In this document: positions 5,421-7,790 of the stretch, one piece after another
Layout: every line of letters begins with the position of its first letter
Numbering within the stretch: position 1 is the stretch's first letter
Origin: Phycisphaeraceae bacterium
GTDB lineage: Bacteria; Planctomycetota; Phycisphaerae; Phycisphaerales; Phycisphaeraceae
NCBI GenBank assembly: GCA_029260695.1
Contig: JAJDCT010000213.1
Location: 1-7,790, forward strand
Length of the DNA: 7,790 nucleotides
Direction: 5' to 3'
Made by a program: the position numbers and the translations under genes
Notes under the pieces: model-generated
Database searches by the model: none
What the model saw: the letters and a program-made list of their open reading frames with translations, nothing else
Told to the model about the DNA's origin: nothing

Positions 5421-6530
5421 GTGTGGCCACACGTTATGCCCTACCCGCAGATCGACCCTAGCCTGATTAACGTCCTGCCGCTCGAAGAGCGTAAAAGCTA
5501 TATCCAGATCGAGCAGGCGGCTATCAACCCGTCGGCCACGGTGCCCGACCCCGGGGCGATGGGTGGTCAGATAGACCGCTTGGCCGAGCGGATCACCGAG
5601 GCCCGCCGAAAGGGGGCATCGGTGATGCTGGTGTACGGGGCTCACGTCATCAAGAACGGGTGCGGGCCGCTGGTCAAAGCGCTTGTCGAAACGGGACACG
5701 TCACCCACCTCTCCACGCAGGGCGCGGGGATCATCCACGACTGGGAGTTCGCTTTTCTGGGCCGGTCTAGTGAGTCGGTACGAGACAACACGCCGGGGGG
5801 TCGGTTCGGGACTTGGGACGAGACCGGTCGGTGGTTAAGCCTGGCGGCGCTGGTGGGGGCGGCGGAAGGGTTTGGCTGGGGCGAGGCGGTGGGGCGGATG
5901 GTATGTGAAGACGGGTTGACGCTGCCGGACCCGGACACGCTTGCTAAGCAGGTGAGCGATGATCCTTCGAGCGATCTGTCTGGCGCACGAGCCGACCTGC
6001 TCAACGCGATGCGCCGCTTTGATCTGAAACCCGGCCGGCAAGAAATCAAGCATCCATATAAGCGCTACTCCGTACTGGATGCGTCCTATCGCAAGCGGGT
6101 GCCGTTGACGGTTCACCCGGGGATCGGGTACGACATCATCACGAACCACCCGATGTTCCACGGCGGGGCAATCGGCAGGACTAGTGCGACCGACGCGCGC
6201 GTGTTTGCCGAGGGTGTAAAGAACCTCAGCGGCGGGGTCTACCTGACCATCGGGTCGGCGATCATGAGCCCGCAGGTGTTTGAGAAGGCCTTGAGCGTGG
6301 CGAACAACCTGCTGCTGCCGGGGGGCAAGCGGGTCCAGGGGCACCATATGGCAGTAGTCGACCTGCAGGACGGTGGGGGCTGGGACTGGTCGCGCGGCGA
6401 GCCACCCAAGGACAGCCCGGCTTACTACCTGCGGTTCTGCAAAACATTCGCTCGCATGGGCGGCTCACTGGACTATATTTGTGGGGATAACCGTGCGATG
6501 CTGGCGAATCTGGTCCAACGCCTGGCCTGA
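5421..6530 (+). CDS. Deoxyhypusine-synthase-like protein of unknown substrate
   Basis: A 369-residue protein resembling deoxyhypusine synthase, an NAD-dependent enzyme that moves the aminobutyl group of spermidine. Family features are the VYGAHVIKNGCGPLVKALVE strand-helix (71-90), THLSTQGAGIIHDWE (95-109), GRFGTWDETG (127-136), the GGVYLTIGSA segment (271-280) and a C-terminal LDYICGDNRAML strand (350-361). Lys341 lies 11 residues before Tyr352, the same spacing as catalytic Lys329 in the human WGKI motif as I recall it. However, the Trp becomes Phe339, and the active-site His of the human VVKHH segment seems replaced in IMSPQVF. Bacteria lack eIF5A, so the true substrate is unknown; homospermidine-synthase-like chemistry is one option. 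A stop codon at 5415 limits the start to GTG 5421 or ATG 5436. The only purine-rich site, GGGAGGG at 5400-5406, is 14 bases before the GTG and favours neither strongly. gmhA follows after 48 bases. Confidence 0.8.
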   Translation: MWPHVMPYPQIDPSLINVLPLEERKSYIQIEQAAINPSATVPDPGAMGGQIDRLAERITEARRKGASVMLVYGAHVIKNGCGPLVKALVETGHVTHLSTQGAGIIHDWEFAFLGRSSESVRDNTPGGRFGTWDETGRWLSLAALVGAAEGFGWGEAVGRMVCEDGLTLPDPDTLAKQVSDDPSSDLSGARADLLNAMRRFDLKPGRQEIKHPYKRYSVLDASYRKRVPLTVHPGIGYDIITNHPMFHGGAIGRTSATDARVFAEGVKNLSGGVYLTIGSAIMSPQVFEKALSVANNLLLPGGKRVQGHHMAVVDLQDGGGWDWSRGEPPKDSPAYYLRFCKTFARMGGSLDYICGDNRAMLANLVQRLA

Positions 6531-6578
6531 TCGTGGATGGCGAACCCGAAATTACCTTGAATAAGCTAAAGTAGATCC

Positions 6579-7160
6579 ATGCCGCTTGATAAAGCAGACG
6601 ACATCCTCAGCAAAAACATTGCCGATGCGATCCTTACATTTCAGGGATTGAGTGTGCACGGCCCTGCTATTGTGCAAGCCGCCGAGCTGCTGACCGACTG
6701 CCTGATGGGCGGGCACAAGCTGCTGGCCTGTGGGAACGGCGGGAGTTCGGCGGACGCCTCTCATATTGTGACTGAAATCGTCGGACGGTTCGTCGATGAC
6801 CGTAAGGGCTATCCAGCCATCGCACTGAGTGACCCGACGGGCGTTCTCACGGCGGTCGGCAACGACTACGGGTTCGATCATGTTTTTGCGCGTCAGGTCG
6901 AGGCGTTTGGTCAGCGGGGAGATGTGCTGTTGGTAATCTCGACCAGCGGGAACTCGGCGAATGTTCTACGCGCTCTGGAGGCAGCCGATAAGATCGGGAT
7001 TTCGACGATTTCGTTGCTAGGCAAGGACGGGGGTAAGGCCCGGGGGCTGGCGACCGTCGAGATGGTCGTGGATGAAACGGTGACCGCCCGGGTCCAGGAA
7101 GCCCACCAGTTGCTGTACCACAGCCTATGTCAGGCGGTGGACCGTGTGTTGTGCGGCTGA
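6579..7160 (+). CDS. gmhA: Sedoheptulose-7-phosphate isomerase (phosphoheptose isomerase, SIS domain)
   Basis: Converts sedoheptulose 7-phosphate to D-glycero-manno-heptose 7-phosphate, the first step towards nucleotide-activated heptose for lipopolysaccharide cores or S-layer/surface glycans; cytoplasmic. The 193-residue length matches GmhA (about 192). The SIS phosphate-binding motifs are CGNGGSSAD (51-59) and ISTSGNSANV (120-129), and VGNDYGF (93-99) and LLGKDGGKARG (146-156) are GmhA-like. His62, Glu66, Gln173 and His181 match the E. coli metal/catalytic positions His61, Glu65, Gln172 and His180 with an offset of one. The catalytic pair argues against DiaA, the closest relative. The ATG has no clear Shine-Dalgarno sequence, only AAAGTAGA nearby, so coupling to the upstream gene or weak initiation is possible. 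Whether the end product is ADP- or GDP-heptose cannot be told, because the later pathway genes are not in the window. Confidence 0.88.
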   Translation: MPLDKADDILSKNIADAILTFQGLSVHGPAIVQAAELLTDCLMGGHKLLACGNGGSSADASHIVTEIVGRFVDDRKGYPAIALSDPTGVLTAVGNDYGFDHVFARQVEAFGQRGDVLLVISTSGNSANVLRALEAADKIGISTISLLGKDGGKARGLATVEMVVDETVTARVQEAHQLLYHSLCQAVDRVLCG

Positions 7161-7172
7161 TTAGGAAGGGAT

Positions 7173-7198
7173 CCTGGGAAAAATAATGTGAGCCCAGG
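7173..7198 (+). terminator. Possible terminator hairpin after gmhA
   Basis: CCTGGG (7173-7178) pairs perfectly with CCCAGG (7193-7198) around a 14-base AT-rich loop, 12 bases after the gmhA stop codon. An alternative pairing, AATAAT (7182-7187) with ATTATT (7203-7208), excludes it sterically. The downstream sequence TGTAATTATTCC is AT-rich but has no continuous T-run, so this is only a candidate. Confidence 0.35.
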
Positions 7199-7257
7199 TG
7201 TAATTATTCCGGACCCGTAACGTCGATATCAATAGTAGCAAAGGCGATGGCATTGGC

Positions 7258-7263
7258 TATAAT
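7258..7263 (+). promoter_or_regulatory. Candidate -10 box of a promoter for the prepilin-like gene
   Basis: A perfect TATAAT lies 53 bases before the ATG at 7317. The hexamer 17 bases upstream (GTAGCA, 7235-7240) matches the -35 consensus at only three positions, and there is no extended TGn. Transcription would begin near 7270. The AT-rich setting in otherwise GC-rich DNA supports it modestly. Confidence 0.4.
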
Positions 7264-7316
7264 GTGGTCAGTGCATCCAGGGGCAATTTGTATCTTCAAT
7301 CCGGTTGAGTCAGGCC

Positions 7317-7790
7317 ATGAATTCTATTCACGGGCAAGCGCAGGGCGGCGGGTCGAAAGGCCGAGACGGCTTTTCGGTGGTTGAGTTGCTTGTGATTATC
7401 GTCGCGCTTGCTGTGCTTGCGGCGCTGCTGCTGCCATCCTTAAGCCAGGTGCGAGCCGCGTCCCGTCAGATCGGGTGCTCGATCCAACTCAAGCGTATCG
7501 ACGATGGGTTATCGAAACACGCCGAGGATTTTGACGACCGTTACGCGATTGCAGGGGGAGCCGTCGCCTGGGAGCAGGTCGATCCTACGACGCGCATGCA
7601 CTCCTGGATGCAGCAGGTCACGCCCTACGTTTCGGGGACGGATGTATTCTCAGGGTGTGCCTCGTACCCGGTGCCAAGCGAGTTCCACTACTTCCTGGGG
7701 GCGCGGGCGGCGTATATCGACGCCGGCCAGCAGTTCGCGGCTGTCGATCGGAAGAAGGTTAGGTTCCCAGCCGCCTTTGTCGTGACCGGC
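7317..7790 (+). CDS. Prepilin-like protein with N-terminal methylation/cleavage signal (3' end outside window)
   Basis: The frame from ATG 7317 stays open for 158 codons to the window edge. An 18-residue basic/glycine-rich leader ends in GRDG, followed by FSVVELL and an unbroken hydrophobic stretch to about residue 42. Cleavage by prepilin peptidase after Gly18 would leave Phe at +1 and the hallmark Glu at +5 (Glu23). After the hydrophobic helix come SQVRAASRQIGCSIQLKRI and AEDFDDRYAIAG, the pattern I associate with the pseudopilin-like surface or secretion proteins found in many copies in planctomycetes; the mature part would lie outside the inner membrane. It may belong to the type II secretion/type IV pilus-like pool rather than being a pilus subunit; the diagnostic C-terminus is not visible. 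The ribosome binding site is weak (only AGG close to the ATG). Its function is unknown and it is not evidently linked to gmhA. Confidence 0.85.
   Translation, partial: MNSIHGQAQGGGSKGRDGFSVVELLVIIVALAVLAALLLPSLSQVRAASRQIGCSIQLKRIDDGLSKHAEDFDDRYAIAGGAVAWEQVDPTTRMHSWMQQVTPYVSGTDVFSGCASYPVPSEFHYFLGARAAYIDAGQQFAAVDRKKVRFPAAFVVTG

Larger units (their letters stand above)
7161..7316. other. Intergenic region between gmhA and the prepilin-like gene
   Basis: No coding frame is supported. This stretch is visibly more AT-rich than its surroundings, particularly 7177-7210 and 7225-7265. It holds a hairpin just after gmhA and a perfect -10 box before the next gene, so it probably separates two transcription units. 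Confidence 0.5.

Noticed and set aside
5835..6347. Minus-strand open frame of 170 residues within the deoxyhypusine-synthase-like gene
   Set aside because: Antisense to a gene with clear family motifs; composition is typical of a shadow frame.

Overview
The window is a compact, entirely plus-strand stretch of bacterial chromosome, moderately GC-rich by eye, with seven complete or partial metabolic genes and the start of a prepilin-like gene at the right edge. The most likely source is a planctomycete, probably of the Phycisphaerae type. The reasons are a protein beginning with a type IV prepilin-like signal of the style these bacteria encode in large numbers, a bacterial deoxyhypusine-synthase-like protein, and a DUF4954 protein. 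This assignment is an inference from gene content; there is no rRNA or other marker gene here.

Left part (1-5219): the 3' end of nagB (glucosamine-6-phosphate deaminase) is followed by pta, ackA, a DUF4954 left-handed beta-helix protein and an acyl carrier protein. From pta to the acyl carrier protein the genes are 61, 15 and 21 bases apart. Each has a clear Shine-Dalgarno sequence 9-10 bases before its start, so this looks like one transcription unit, possibly including nagB 103 bases upstream. NagB, Pta and AckA make metabolic sense together. Breakdown of N-acetylglucosamine 6-phosphate gives acetate and glucosamine 6-phosphate; AckA and Pta turn the acetate into acetyl-CoA, or run in reverse to make ATP, while NagB feeds the sugar to glycolysis. 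The DUF4954 protein and the acyl carrier protein have no established role in that pathway and are the least explained part of the window.

Middle (5220-5420): about 200 bases without a convincing gene, holding some short inverted repeats.

Right part (5421-7160): a deoxyhypusine-synthase-like protein and gmhA (sedoheptulose-7-phosphate isomerase), 48 bases apart. GmhA points to heptose synthesis for surface glycans. The deoxyhypusine-synthase-like protein cannot have the usual substrate, because bacteria have no eIF5A, and several expected active-site residues appear to be changed. Neither gene has a strong Shine-Dalgarno sequence, unlike the left operon.

Right edge (7161-7790): a 156-base intergenic region with a short hairpin and a perfect TATAAT box, then a prepilin-like gene that runs off the window.

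No tRNA, rRNA, CRISPR array, insertion sequence or clear mobile element was seen. The minus strand carries only shadow frames.
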